The notes under the pieces were generated by a model. It was not told where the DNA came from, ran no database searches, and saw nothing but the letters and a program-made list of their open reading frames with translations. From Canna indica (lineage: Eukaryota; Streptophyta; Magnoliopsida; Zingiberales; Cannaceae): a DNA stretch of 64,000 nt. Positions 1-11,770 of this stretch are shown here, in pieces. Each line of letters starts with the position of its first letter. The stretch's first letter is position 1. Location: positions 83,284,001 to 83,348,000 of the forward strand of contig CP136891.1 in assembly GCA_034359265.1 (NCBI GenBank), in the 5' to 3' direction. Made by a program: the position numbers and the translations under genes.

Positions 1-766
1 GGAAGCCTCAATTTTCAGATATAAGCAATATGATGTTGTTAATATTGTACTTCAGCTTTCGGAACTACCAACTTTTCAGAAAAAAACTCAAGCTTACGGC
101 TGATTTTTATATTGATTAAGAGGTGTGATATTTTCATGTGAGAACTGTGAGGACATCATATTCTATTGGACATCTATTCCATGAATTTGTGAGAACTGCG
201 AGAACAAATGCTTCTTGCTTGATCTTGTTTTATGAACCCCATACATTCATTTTAATATTCTATCGCCAGATTCTGAACAAGTCATACTTTTCCTTCATTG
301 GATATGGTTTTTCCTGCTGTGCCATTGAAATAATCGAGTATTTAAAGGAGTTGCTGCTGCTGTGTTGTACTGTATCCAAGTTGATGTTCTACTTGCATTT
401 TTGAACTTACAAGCAATGTATGTGCTCTGCAAGTTGTTCTTTTTCCTATTAATTACATGTAAATTGGTCATTTTAATAGTACCTATGGTCTTGAAGATCA
501 TCATCTCCTCATTTACCTTGTAAAATAGCCATTTCTATTACTGTCTACATTAACATTTGCTTAGGCTATTTGAATGACTTAGTAATGGTAGAATAAGTAA
601 TGGTGCCATTACTATTTGTTCTTGGTCAAGTTTTCAACTTGAAAATTATTCAGCTTAGAACTTGACAACGCTTTTAATTTATCAGATAATAATAATGGAC
701 CATCTATGTTATCTATTTTTGAATTCGGCGAGAGTAACTTTTCTTTTTCTGTTCCTGGATCTTCAG
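1..766 (+). other. 5'-leader intron of cyclin copy 1 (partial)
   Basis: This stretch ends in a pyrimidine-rich tract and CTTCAG (761-766) just before the first coding exon of cyclin copy 1. It aligns by eye with 18902-20480 upstream of copy 2, so it is the 3' part of an intron in the 5' leader. Copy 2 has about 0.8 kb more here (about 19034-19895). The leader exon and promoter of copy 1 lie before the window. I see no other gene in it. Confidence 0.6.
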
Positions 767-801
767 GTTCTTCGTTTGAGAGTCTTGCTTTTATTTTTCA
801 A

Positions 802-3800
802 ATGTGTCTGGCTATGAAGAAGAAAGGTTCCGTGACAATTGTTTCTGAAGTCTCTTGTGGGAGAATTACACGATCTCGAGCTGCTGCTTGTGTTTTTAAA
901 GATAAAGATCTTCCACCACTACCATCTATTTCAAATCCAGTGAAAAAGCAGACACAACGCGGCAACTCAAAAAGAGCAGCATTTGATGAGAACAGTCATG
1001 TTGCTACTTATACAACATCAAAGAGCAAGAAGCGTGCAGTTCTTAAGGATGTTAGCAATGCATGCTCTAAGAACTCTTCACAGCAGTGGAAACCAGCGGG
1101 AAAAGTGCAGGTCTAATGATGCCACAATTTGGTTTTAGAATCTTTTCCCTACAGTTTGTGTTTTCTTATCTAGTATATGCTTGATCTTTAAAACTTGAAC
1201 TTGAAGAAAGAAAATATGCCTTATTGTAAAAGAATGCTAATGTCTTTGCCTCTTTGAACATCTACTTTCTGTAAGTACAATGTTTTAATTACTATGTTGC
1301 AATGTTGACCTTATCTTTATATGCTTTGTCAATCACTACCCTTCCAGTTGATTTGTTTGAAAATCTCTGTCTGATTTTTTTTCAGTTTTCTTTTGATTAT
1401 CCAGCATTCTGCTGTCCAAAGGGTTACATTGGGCCCTTCAAAAAGGAAAAGATGCTCCAATTCCATGGCTTCAAAATTAGCGTCAACTGGAAATGTACCC
1501 ACTTACAAGGATGTGGAACATAAGATGACTGAAGAAGTGCAGAAAGTGGGGTTAACACACTCAAAACACCCTTGCTCATTTGCAGAAGTAAGAGATTCCT
1601 TAGTAGCAAACAAGGAGAGCATCATGGTAGGGGAAAGCCTATGTACATCATCTTTGTTTGAGGAAAATCACATCAGCGAGAGCCATGAACCAATGAACCG
1701 TGCAAACAATGGTTAGCTTTTAATCCTTATGATATTTATATTGTGAAAGATAAATGGCCACTAAATTACAGTACAAATGTAGTATTGAACTTCTAAATAA
1801 AGAATGAATTAAATGAGTTGATGTTTATGACCATCTTAAATGACCAATTGAATACTTTGTTCACTTTGTTCATAGTTTTAGGGCATATTTGGTTGCTCGA
1901 ATAGACGAAGAATAGAATAGACAAGGAATAAGAATAGAGAAGGAATGCAATAACTATTCCTTTGTATAGTTGGCATGAGGGATAGACCATAAATCTCTTG
2001 TTTTGTTAGTATAAGGCATAGATAAGAAACACAGACAAAATGACAGAAATATCCTTCTTAATAATATCAAATGTTTATACTAATTTATAATTTATTCACA
2101 CATTATATTTTATTATTTTATTATAATGACATTATAATATTTCACTTGTCTTTCTAATGATATTATATGTTATTCTAATTCATAATAACATAATAAAAAT
2201 ATGAACTTTTGTAGTTGAATTTTTAACAATAAAATATAACAAATACAATTTTTAATTAAATAAATAATTTTAGTTAAATAGCTTTAAAATGAATAAGATG
2301 TTATTACAACATAATATCTTTAAAATTGATTGAAATTATTTCCATATTTTTCATTTGTTTAAAATATTATACGAATGTATATATATATACACACTATATA
2401 CATTGCAAGTATTAAGCAACCTATTAAACTCTGAATTACAAAAAAATGTAATATATATTGAGTAATTAAGATTAATTACAATGGGAAATTTTGATTAATT
2501 ACAATGGTCATTTGACTCATTTCTTACCTCAAAGCACGAAATAGCTATTCTTCATCCATCAACAATAGATGGAGAATAGGAATAGCTATTCCTTATCTTT
2601 AAAGTCCAACCAAACAAGGTAATAGGAATAGTCTAGAAATAGCTATTCCATTCGTCGTCTATTCCGACAATCCAACATACCCTTAGGGAAACAAATTCTA
2701 CTACAGCCTTTGGAATTTGGATAATTTGGGGCATCTATCAATTATTTTAGTAGGTGCCTTTTTCTTTATATCACCATATTGATTTTTTTTTTTCTTGTGA
2801 CTATTTCTCCTCAGGTTTTGTTGATAATGGGAAAGTTAAGCTTTACGATGATTTAGGAGGATTCGGTAGATTGAATTTTATTGATATTGATACAGATCAT
2901 GCAAATCCTCAAAAGTGCTGTACTTATGCTTCAGAAATCTATGCTAATCTACGTGTGGCAGAGGTAGGCATAGCTTACTCAGTTTTAGTTTGCCAGTTAT
3001 ATGTGTGGTTCCTTTTGGTTGTTATTTTTAAGGTGGATATAAATCTTATAAACAAATGTTCTCATTTTCTCAACATGACATGACCAGAAAATTACAGCTG
3101 ATTCCAGATCAAACATCAATATTTCAAATTGTAATCATGCTCATGATGAGATTTCTGTCAACTTTTTATTTTTAATCAGCTCATTCGGAGGCCTGTGCCG
3201 AACTATATAGAAACATTGCAGCAAGATATCACTCAGAGTATGCGGGGCATTCTAATAGATTGGCTTGTGGAGGTAAGCTACCTCTACACCTTGCAAACAT
3301 TTTCTTCTAGGCTTACCATCCAAATTGTAGCGAACTACTTGTTCATTGGTTCTGTATGTTGTTTTATAAAATTATAGAAGAGAGAAGTAACTTCATAGCT
3401 TCACATTGGACTGCGATTTTTGTTCGAGAAAAGTTGGAACTGTAGATAATATTGTTTATACCATCATAGTCAACTACAAGTGTTTGTGCATTTAGATTTT
3501 CAGATTCAACGACGGCAAAGAGTCAATTGGATTTGATTAACTATATCAGACTAGTTGAGATTCGAGAACATAAGCAACTGTTTAATGATGTGCAAATAAA
3601 TTTATGCGATGCAAATAATCAGGGTTTACGGTTTACCAATTTGCAGCTTTGAACATAATTAACATAAAGCATGACGTTTATCTAGTTCAGATAAACTATT
3701 TTTTATGTGGATTGAATGATTGCTTTTATGTTTAAAAGTTAAAATTGTTAAATTTGATTGGATGACTAACTTCCCCCAAGAGAGACCAAATGTATGCATT

Positions 3801-6223
3801 CATATTCTTATCAAAAACTAATGTTTTTGAACCAGACTGGCCATTCAACAGCTTGAGGCGCTGGCTAGTCCCAATAAAAAAAGTAAAAAGAAATAAAATA
3901 ATTTCTTTGAAAAATCAGTTCAGTGAACTGGCTTTGAATCATTCACCTTGTTTTTACTGGTTCAACCAGGTTTGGTCTCCCCCAGTTTTATTGACCTGAA
4001 CCAAATTAAATCTGGGATTGATTCACTGTTGAAGAAGCTACTCCTTGCTTTTAAAAAATGGTTAAAACTTGGTAGTCATAATTCAAGATGTATTACCAGC
4101 CACAACTTAATTTATTTTACATTTTTGTTACCTGATTTCTCCAATCACCCTCGTCTAAATGAACCAGTATCTCCTTTTTTGGTTCTCTATGACATATTAA
4201 ACATGTAATAAGTCATTAACTTAAAAACATAATAATCAAATCATAATCGAGTATACCTGTGTATAACCTATATTCCTAACATGTATTATGTTTGTAATGC
4301 TTGTTTCTGGATTCAGGTTTCTGAGGAATTCAAACTTGTTTCAGATACACTTTATCTCACAGTATATATGGTAGATAGGTTTCTCTCACAAAACCATATT
4401 GAGAGACGAAGACTGCAGCTACTTGGCATTACCTGCATGCTAATTGCCTCGTAAGTTTAATTCCATTGTTGGATCTTAATTTATTCTGTTCTACTTTAGA
4501 GTAGAATTGTAACATCACATCAGTTACACTGGGCTACACTACGTTCTCCAAAAACTAGACCTATGTCATATGATTAATCTTGTTTAAAATAACAATTTCA
4601 GTTTTTTGTATACTTCAATAGATTATATTATTATGTCTTATTTTATTTTTCTAGTAATCAGGAATTGCATGTAGAATGATCAAAGAAAGAACTTGTTCTT
4701 CTTCCATACAGGACTATTCCAATAATCATGAACTTGATCTTTTCATCAACCATGCTGTACTTTTTTTTTGAGGAAATTCAATTGAAGGTGCTGTATTGAG
4801 GATCCTAGCATTAGTTTCCGAGATTTTGCGAAATTGGTGCAAAATATACAAAACTTGAGTTATTCGTTCGGTTCGTTTCATTATTAGTGACTTACATAAT
4901 TGGTGAAGACTAGATGATACTCTGATTATGCACCTTCATTCTTTGGAAATTCTACTAACTTATTCCGTAAACAGGAAATACGAAGAAATTTGCACTCCAC
5001 CGGTGAAAGAATTCTGTTTCATAACTGACGACACATACACCAACGTGGAGGTATTTTATTATCTATACAATCTGCATCTCTAATTTTTTGAACATTAGTT
5101 CGTCAGCACCATATAATTTATTGAGGAGAGGATATTGTTCTTGCGATGCTTTCTTGTTAATAGGTGCTTAAAATGGAAAGTCAAGTACTTGACTATTTAC
5201 ACTTTCAACTTTCAGTACCCACCACAAAGACATTTCTTAGGTACTAGAACTGATTTACTTATAAATTTCTTCTCACATTTTATTTTTGGAATCTGAATGT
5301 TTCCATGATAGTCACAAGTCACATCTACTTCAACATGAAATTAATTCTTCTGACCATATGCAGGAGATTTTTGTATGCAGCTCATGCTTTGGATAAGGTA
5401 TCTCATGTTTATAGTTCTCATCTACAGATTTATAAGCGCACCAGGTACTTGAATTTTCCTTTGCATAAATGCTCCTTGTAGTTTGTAATCCAAATTTTTC
5501 GGTGTGGCAGGTTCGTTCGTTAGCTTTAGACTACATGGCCAATTATTTAGCAGAGCTGACTTTAGTGGAGTATAGCTTTATAAAGTTTCTTCCTTCACTT
5601 ATAGCTGCATCCGCTGTATTCCTTGCTAGATGGACACTGGATCAATCAAACCATCCATGGGTATGGGCAGTAAATACCCTCTTCCGTATTACTTCTCAAG
5701 TTTGTGAAGTTCTTGTGAATGATGCTCTAATCACATGCGCAGAATTCGACTCTTGAGTATTACACCTCGTACAAGTCTTTGGATCTGAAGGAGGCAGTTC
5801 TTGCCTTGCATGAGCTACAATTGAACAGCAGAGGTTGCAAACTAAATGCCGTGCGAGAAAAGTACAGACAAGAGAAGGTAAATTTCTTCCATGATGAAAC
5901 GAAATACCAACTTAGATTAATATATTGAATTCAAATTTCTACATAACTGCATTATTATAATAAGTTATACTAAAGATGTTTTTCACTTTTGTTTGTTATC
6001 TAACAAATATTTGAATGCTTTATCCAAAAGTTTCTGTTTTAGCATTTCTTCAATGTTTTTTGGTAAGCCAATCCGCTCTTGAAATGAATGCAAGTTTCTT
6101 TTTCTCAAAAATAAATAAATCCTTCTATCGATAATTCTCATATATGTGAGCATTGCCCCTTGACAGTTTGAAAACGTGGCTACGCTGACATCTCCCTCGC
6201 TGTTGGATTCTCTCTTTTGCTGA
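802..6223 (+). CDS. CYCA2: A2-type cyclin, copy 1 (11 coding exons)
   Basis: Mitotic A-type cyclin; family members bind CDKA or CDKB in the nucleus and act from S phase to the G2/M transition. Exons: 802-1110, 1405-1711, 2815-2963, 3180-3272, 4317-4450, 4975-5050, 5164-5240, 5364-5397, 5511-5660, 5743-5877, 6167-6223. All junctions are GT-AG, phases agree, and the product is 506 aa. The N terminus has the A2 signature [10 protein letters not shown] (20-29) and a destruction box RAVLKDVSN (RxxLxxxxN, about 78-86) for APC/C-driven turnover. The cyclin box carries [12 protein letters not shown] (276-287), then KYEE and the A2-typical [11 protein letters not shown] and LARWTLDQ in the C-terminal fold. 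Start: Met 802 opens the conserved N terminus; the fifth codon is also Met and could be used. The promoter lies outside the window. The subfamily call rests on recalled motifs. Confidence 0.9.
1881..2682. mobile_element. PIF/Harbinger-like MITE in intron 2 of cyclin copy 1
   Basis: 802-bp element bounded by TTA on both sides (1878-1880 and 2683-2685). The left end GGGCATATTTGGTTG mirrors the right end, whose reverse complement reads GGGTATGTTGGATTG; both continue into GGAATAGACGA-like sequence. A TTA duplication and a GGG...TTTGG terminus fit PIF/Harbinger (Tourist-type) MITEs. Copy 2 of the cyclin has an uninterrupted TTTTAGGGAAA at the matching place (near 21511), an empty site. There is no transposase ORF. 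Confidence 0.85.
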
Positions 6224-6504
6224 TGTTACGTGAATGAAAATGGAAGAAAAAGAAAGACAAATAGGAGAAAAATAGTCTACTAGCCATCTATATTTCTTAC
6301 GGTGGTTAGCTGTAGTGTGGCATTTCCAGATCGATCTGGTCCTTCTCTACCTGTGTTTGTAATGTATCGTATTGATTTTCATGCCAACAAGATGGCTGCT
6401 CGTTTAAGCTTTTTTCGATCCTGTACAAAAACACCGTGTACACTTTTGTCTTCCGCAAAATTATTACAATATTATCTTTTTTAAAAAGAAAAGAAAAGAA
6501 CAAC

Positions 6505-6950
6505 TACATGTATTTTGTGGTGGCAATTGTGATTAACTGGTTAATCGAATCGTAAAATTCGGTTTCAGATAGTGAATTTGCAATTCGATTTTGATTTTAG
6601 TTAGAGAATATGAAAAACTAATCAATTTTTGTTCGGTTTCAGTTATTGGTTCGCGGATAATCGGTAATCGAAATTGGTTATATATTTCGATTTCGGTTAC
6701 CAATTATTTGTGGATAATTGGATTCGAAATAATTATAATTAATTATTTTGATAATTTTTAAAAATTCTAAAATTTAGTTTACTAACCGCGTACTAGTTTA
6801 GTAATCGGTTAATCGGTTAGTAAATTGGTAATTGGTTCTATTCGAACCAAATTAATCGGCTTCGGTTTCTGATACTAATTTTTAAAACTGAACGGTTTCA
6901 GTTTTGGTTAACCACAAAAAATACGGTTAGCCAAATTGTTGTCATCCTTA
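6505..6950. mobile_element. MITE, TAGGGATGACAAC-terminus family
   Basis: The right end reads GTTGTCATCCTTA, the reverse complement of TAAGGATGACAAC; the left end GTGGCAATTGTG is a decayed mirror of it. The interior is rich in GGTTAATCGGTTAG-type sequence shared with about 14695-15221, 40145-40586 and 47405-47805, making a dispersed family. The left boundary is uncertain by several bases. It is absent from the matching flank of cyclin copy 2. Confidence 0.55.
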
Positions 6951-7079
6951 CCTACCTGTATTTTATTCAATATGAATGAAGATACTAGGTAAGTAGAGGA
7001 GAGTGAAAAACATACATCTACCGATAATTTAGGGAGACATTAGTCTTAAGAAGTTGAATGCAAAAATTGGTGTCGAATA

Positions 7080-7440
7080 AGATGTGAAACTCTTTTATTT
7101 TGAAAAGCAGATTATTCTTTCCAAATCAAACATACCAGCACCAAATTAGAGTTATTTGAAAGTTAGCGCAAGCTTCTTTGAGAATTTCCCAAGTTGATGT
7201 TGAGATGGGGGAGAACTTTATTCCTAGGATGAGAAGTAGTTGCATCCACCCTTCTAATGTGAAAGGGCAAGATATCAACAAATGTATGTGTGTCTCCCTC
7301 CTAGTAAGATAGAGCAAGCAAGATTCATCCGTGGAGATTCCCCATTTAATGTTTCTATCTCTCATGAGCAGTCAATTTCGCACTCAAAGCTATCCAAACA
7401 TCGAAACCTTGGGAGGTATTTTCGGTTGCCAAAGGGGTGC
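7080..7440 (-). mobile_element. LINE fragment, zf-RVT-type remnant
   Basis: On the minus strand (7365 to 7126) a short open frame reads WGISTDESCLLYLTRRETHIHL followed by CPFTLEGW. This resembles the zinc-binding region after the reverse transcriptase of plant L1-type LINEs (C-x2-C, then HLx4C and a W), with one cysteine lost. It is part of the insertion missing from cyclin copy 2. Both ends are approximate. Confidence 0.5.
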
Positions 7441-8110
7441 GTAAAAACAATACAATATTACAACTTTCGGTTGTCATAGTTCTTGTTTAAGCTATTGATT
7501 TATTCTTGAAACTTAATGATATATTCTTCTCGTTTTGGCTATTGTGGCGTGGGAAGTATTCCTAACCTAAATAAATAATACCTTGAGCTCATAATAATGT
7601 AGTGTGATCTTGTTTAGCATAGAAGATTTAACCAATAGCATTTGGTTCATTCAATTGAGGCCGATAAAGCATGTTATTGATTTTGTGGATGTTGCGCTAA
7701 TTTTTCTCTTTGGGCTCTCATATGATCACCTTCTGATAGTGAATGCCAATTCATTTGTGAATTTATCGGAAGTAGCGATCATACCGAGTACTTGACTACT
7801 TCAAGCATATCGTCTCCTCTTTCCAATGCTTTATCGGCTTGACTCCTTTGGAGTCCCTAAGGATCCTAACTAATAGGTTCACCGAGGTCAAAGAAATGGC
7901 TAAAGGTGTGCATTGGTTATTCTCACTTTAAAAGAAGGGGCATGGTGGAGATGAAAAAAGCTTTTGCTATGTCGTAAGTTGACCTATAATTGGATCCATC
8001 CTTTGTGGATGATTCTTTGGTTTCTCTACTTATATATGATTCTATAAATGTAATTTTGCTCTACCATTGTGTAATTGTCATGTGTGGATTTTCAATACCA
8101 GCGCATATTT

Positions 8111-8959
8111 TCTTATTATTTGTTTACATTTGTGGTATGTTTGTTTCGGGTTAGATAATAAACGAAAGAGAAAATTAAATATAGTTTTTTTATTCAATAT
8201 ATACCAAATATAACATTAACTTTATAGTCATTTAATCATTTTTTTCTTCCAATTCAAGTACCAAATAAAATAAAAGATCAAAATCTATCCTGTATCTCAT
8301 CCTCATTTATCCCGCAAAATAAACATGTGCTTCAGTCAATTTTAGCACTGTAGCTCAAAGTCAAATTTGATACTAATATGTGCTAAATAAAATCTTTATG
8401 CAAAAATTTTATTATGATTTAGGAAAATTGCTCAGAAAATCATTGGTGTATTTCTCACCTTGGTTCGTATATACATCATGAGATTCCACCATCAGATTCT
8501 TTTTCATCTAAATGACTCTTCAGCCATCCCTAATTACATTTGAATGAGACAAGGCATATGATATCTTGGTGTAATTTTCAAAGACAAAGCATCAATGTTG
8601 GGCACTGTTTCAACGTCATCTCAAATTAGTGCTAGAAGAAATCTCAGCATCAAATTTAGAACACAAGATTTTCCAGAGAGTATCTCACCTTAATTGTTTG
8701 ACCAAGTGTTCTGAATGGTTGATGCATAATGAAATGTTGGCTATGGCATACGGTATGGTTGAAATGAATTAATCATTTTCTAGGGTTCTTTGATGACTTG
8801 CATGCTCCACTGAGATTTCTATGGATTCATTCAAGACTCAATCGATACTACCATGGAGGAAGTATCCAGTATGCTTTCCTCACTCATATATAGCACTTCA
8901 AAGTTCAAACAACTTACTGCTACAACACAAGAATAAGAGCATATTTGATTAGCGATTAC
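8111..8959. other. Intergenic, no gene seen; possible small MITE
   Basis: About 8135-8325 starts GGTATGTTTGTTTCGGG and ends CCCGCAAAATAAACATG, an imperfect inverted pair typical of a small Tourist-like MITE of about 190 bp. The remainder has no open frame that I recognise. Confidence 0.35.
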
Positions 8960-9719
8960 TAGGGGTGTGCATGAGTCGGAGAGACTTGGAACCAGCTAGA
9001 ATCTATCCGATCGGGGTAGATTCTGAGTAGACTCGAATTAAATTTGGATAGGATCTGGGATAAAAACTAATGAGCCCATTAAAATCGGTTCAAATTTTGG
9101 GTTCAAAATATGGGGTACCCAAAATCGAAATCGAAACCGATACCCATAAGCTCTACCCTGAAACCTCTAAATGAACAAGTTCAAACAAGGTACTCGGAAC
9201 CTATAAATGAATAGATTCCAACAGGGTACCTGAAACTTGTACTCTCGAACCTATAAATGTATATGTTCCAAAAGGGTACCCTCAACCTGTACTACACCAT
9301 AGGTTCTGGTAGACCGTCACGACTTACCCTTTCAGGATCGGGCCGACCCAAAGACAGGCCTAGCCTAGCGCCTAACCTAGCCTAGCACCGGCCGGCACCA
9401 ATGCAGGCCTTTGATCGTGCTGAGCACGACACACACACGGGCCGAGCTGAGCACGACCCACATGCCCTAAGGGACGAGGCCAGCCCGTCCCATGGGCATG
9501 GACGTGCCATGCTTGGCCCAGCCTCGAAATGTTTCGGGTCGGGTGAAGCACGACCTCGCTCGGGCCGGGTCCGTGCCACCCATGGGCAGCCCAGTCCATT
9601 GCCACTTCCAAATTTCAGTTACGGTCAGGTTCCAAGTCCAAAATCTAGAAACTAGTCCTATACATGATAGAGTTCGAATATCATGAAAATTACAAGGTAC
9701 CCAAACCCGCTCATCCCTA
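8960..9719. mobile_element. hAT-type non-autonomous element
   Basis: 760-bp element starting TAGGGGTGTGCATGAG and ending CCGCTCATCCCTA. The flanking octamers GCGATTAC (8952-8959) and GTGATTGC (9720-9727) match at 6 of 8 bases, an aged 8-bp target duplication as made by hAT transposases. The centre (about 9330-9600) is strongly GC-rich with repeated GAGCACGAC units, which creates spurious long open frames on both strands. No transposase is encoded. Confidence 0.7.
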
Positions 9720-11770
9720 GTGATTGCCAAGTTTATTTTCATGGTTTCAGTTTCACTAAAACTACTTATGAAAACGTGTTTGGTTCGGCATTTTCATGAA
9801 ACTGAATTGAAATCATAATGAAAACAGATTTCGATGAAACCGATTTTCTTAATAAAAATTAAGATGCTTCAATGTTGTTTTAATGATTTCGATATTAAAA
9901 TATAGTGGCAAACTTACAATTATAAATATTTTCTTAATAAAATCAATTAATTTACAAATAAATCAAACTATCTAATTTATAAAAACAAAAACAAAAACAA
10001 TTATTTTCGACTAAAATTATTATCTTAAATTGATAAATTAAATAAATCAATTTCTATCTAATTAAGACAAATCTAATTTTTTAATTAACTTAATTTTTTT
10101 AAAGTCGATCTTTTTATAATTTAATGAAAACTAATTTTACACCGTTTGACTTATTTTTTTTAATTTTTTTTAATATTTGTTAATTGATTTTATACTTAAT
10201 TGAATAAAATATATTAAATTATTAATAACTTAATTAAATCTTACAAATATTCTACAATCATATTAGCAAACAATAATTTTATAAACTAATTACAAATACA
10301 TGAGAAGTGTTTTATAAACTTATAAAGCTCTTTTTTATTTTTATAATGATTTAATCATAAAATAAAATTAGTAATTATGTTGAGAAGGTAACACTGATCA
10401 CTAGAGTTATTTATTTTTCCGAATTAATTAAATATCAACTTCTTTTAAAATGGATATACAAATTCATATTTTGATTTTCAATAGATTTATCTTAGTTGTT
10501 TGTAGTTCAAATTATAGTATCAAATAATGATCCATCTTACTTTTATTAACTAGTTGAAAACTCACTCTTTGCGTAATTATATCTACATATAATTTAGATT
10601 TAAAATAATTTTTAAAAATGACAATAAATTCTTATAATTTCTTTAGGTTAAATCATACTTTAATATGAATAATTAAATAATTAAGAATACTTACATAATT
10701 TAATTTATGTAATTATAAAATCAAAATACAAATGTCTTTTTTAAATATAATTTGCATTCTTGCGTTAAATTTAAAATCAAAACTTAATCAAATACATGAA
10801 TATACATAAAATGTCCAAGAGATCATAGTAATTGATCTAATTATTTACATGAAAATCACCAAAGAGGCTTGTGTTTCTATGGATTCTTCTTGATGTGGCA
10901 GGATATATTTGTGCATATTTTCTCTTATCAAATCTTTTTTGCTAGTCCGACGAATAAGAACAGTGCCCTTCGATCATCTTCTGAATTGGGAACATTCGTT
11001 TGTTTGATGCCTTATTTCTTTCTAAAGACACATCAAAGTCTTGTAGCATTCAGTTCATCAGGATTCAGGAGTAACTAAACATATAAGTCTCTTCAAATAA
11101 TATAATATAATCCTACGAATGCATAAATTGGAGAACTTAATATATCTAGGTATTAATGATAATATTATAATATTATTACCTTGAAATACATGACAAAGGG
11201 CTGGTCGAGGGATTAGAGTTATCTTTTCATCTCCATCCATTCCTCTTCGGTAAAAAGTATTTATATAATATAATATAATATATTATATTATATATTAAAA
11301 TACCCTACCATCAACCAACAGAATTAATTGAATGTGCTAGTATGAACAAAGAAATGAGTCTCAGATTACATCTTTTTCATGTGTATATATTACTAAAATT
11401 GCCTTGAGTTAACTTTAATAGGTTCCAATAGTATTTTTTCGTCAATGCAAAAGCAAAGAACTACCGGATGCGAGCCAAAGAGGGATAACAAAAATAGTTA
11501 AACAATCAACCAATAAAAAAATGGGCACATATAAAAGATCATTAGGTCCATCCAAAAATAACACAAAAAAATTAAATTCAAACCGGAAATTAACAAATAT
11601 TCACTAACCCAAAAATAAATCAATGCCACTTGAGCAATTGATGCTTTTAACTAAAATCAAATTAAGTAGCATGTATATTTTATCGAAATTTTCATAGTCA
11701 CTAAAAAGTACTTGTTCAAAAATGCTGATAAATGAATAAATAGTACTTAGGTAGCAAACACATCAATATA
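9720..11770. other. AT-rich spacer, no gene seen
   Basis: Very AT-rich sequence with no coding pattern that I recognise. 9740-9860 and 14560-14700, on either side of the LINE, carry similar TTTTCATGAAAC and TGTTTGGTT-like sequence. They may be two ends of an older element into which the LINE inserted; I could not define termini. Confidence 0.3.

Larger units (their letters stand above)
6224..8110 (+). other. 3' flank of cyclin copy 1 with a 1-kb insertion
   Basis: 6224-6485 and about 7540-8105 align by eye with 25234-26020 downstream of cyclin copy 2, so the duplicated unit reaches about 1.9 kb past the stop codon. The intervening 6490-7540 is absent from copy 2 and holds a MITE (about 6505-6950) and a LINE fragment (about 7080-7440). 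No gene of its own is seen. Confidence 0.6.

Noticed and set aside
9372..9742. Overlapping GC-rich open frames on both strands
   Set aside because: They lie wholly inside the hAT element at 8960-9719, are low-complexity and repeat GAGCACGAC units. No protein family is recognisable.
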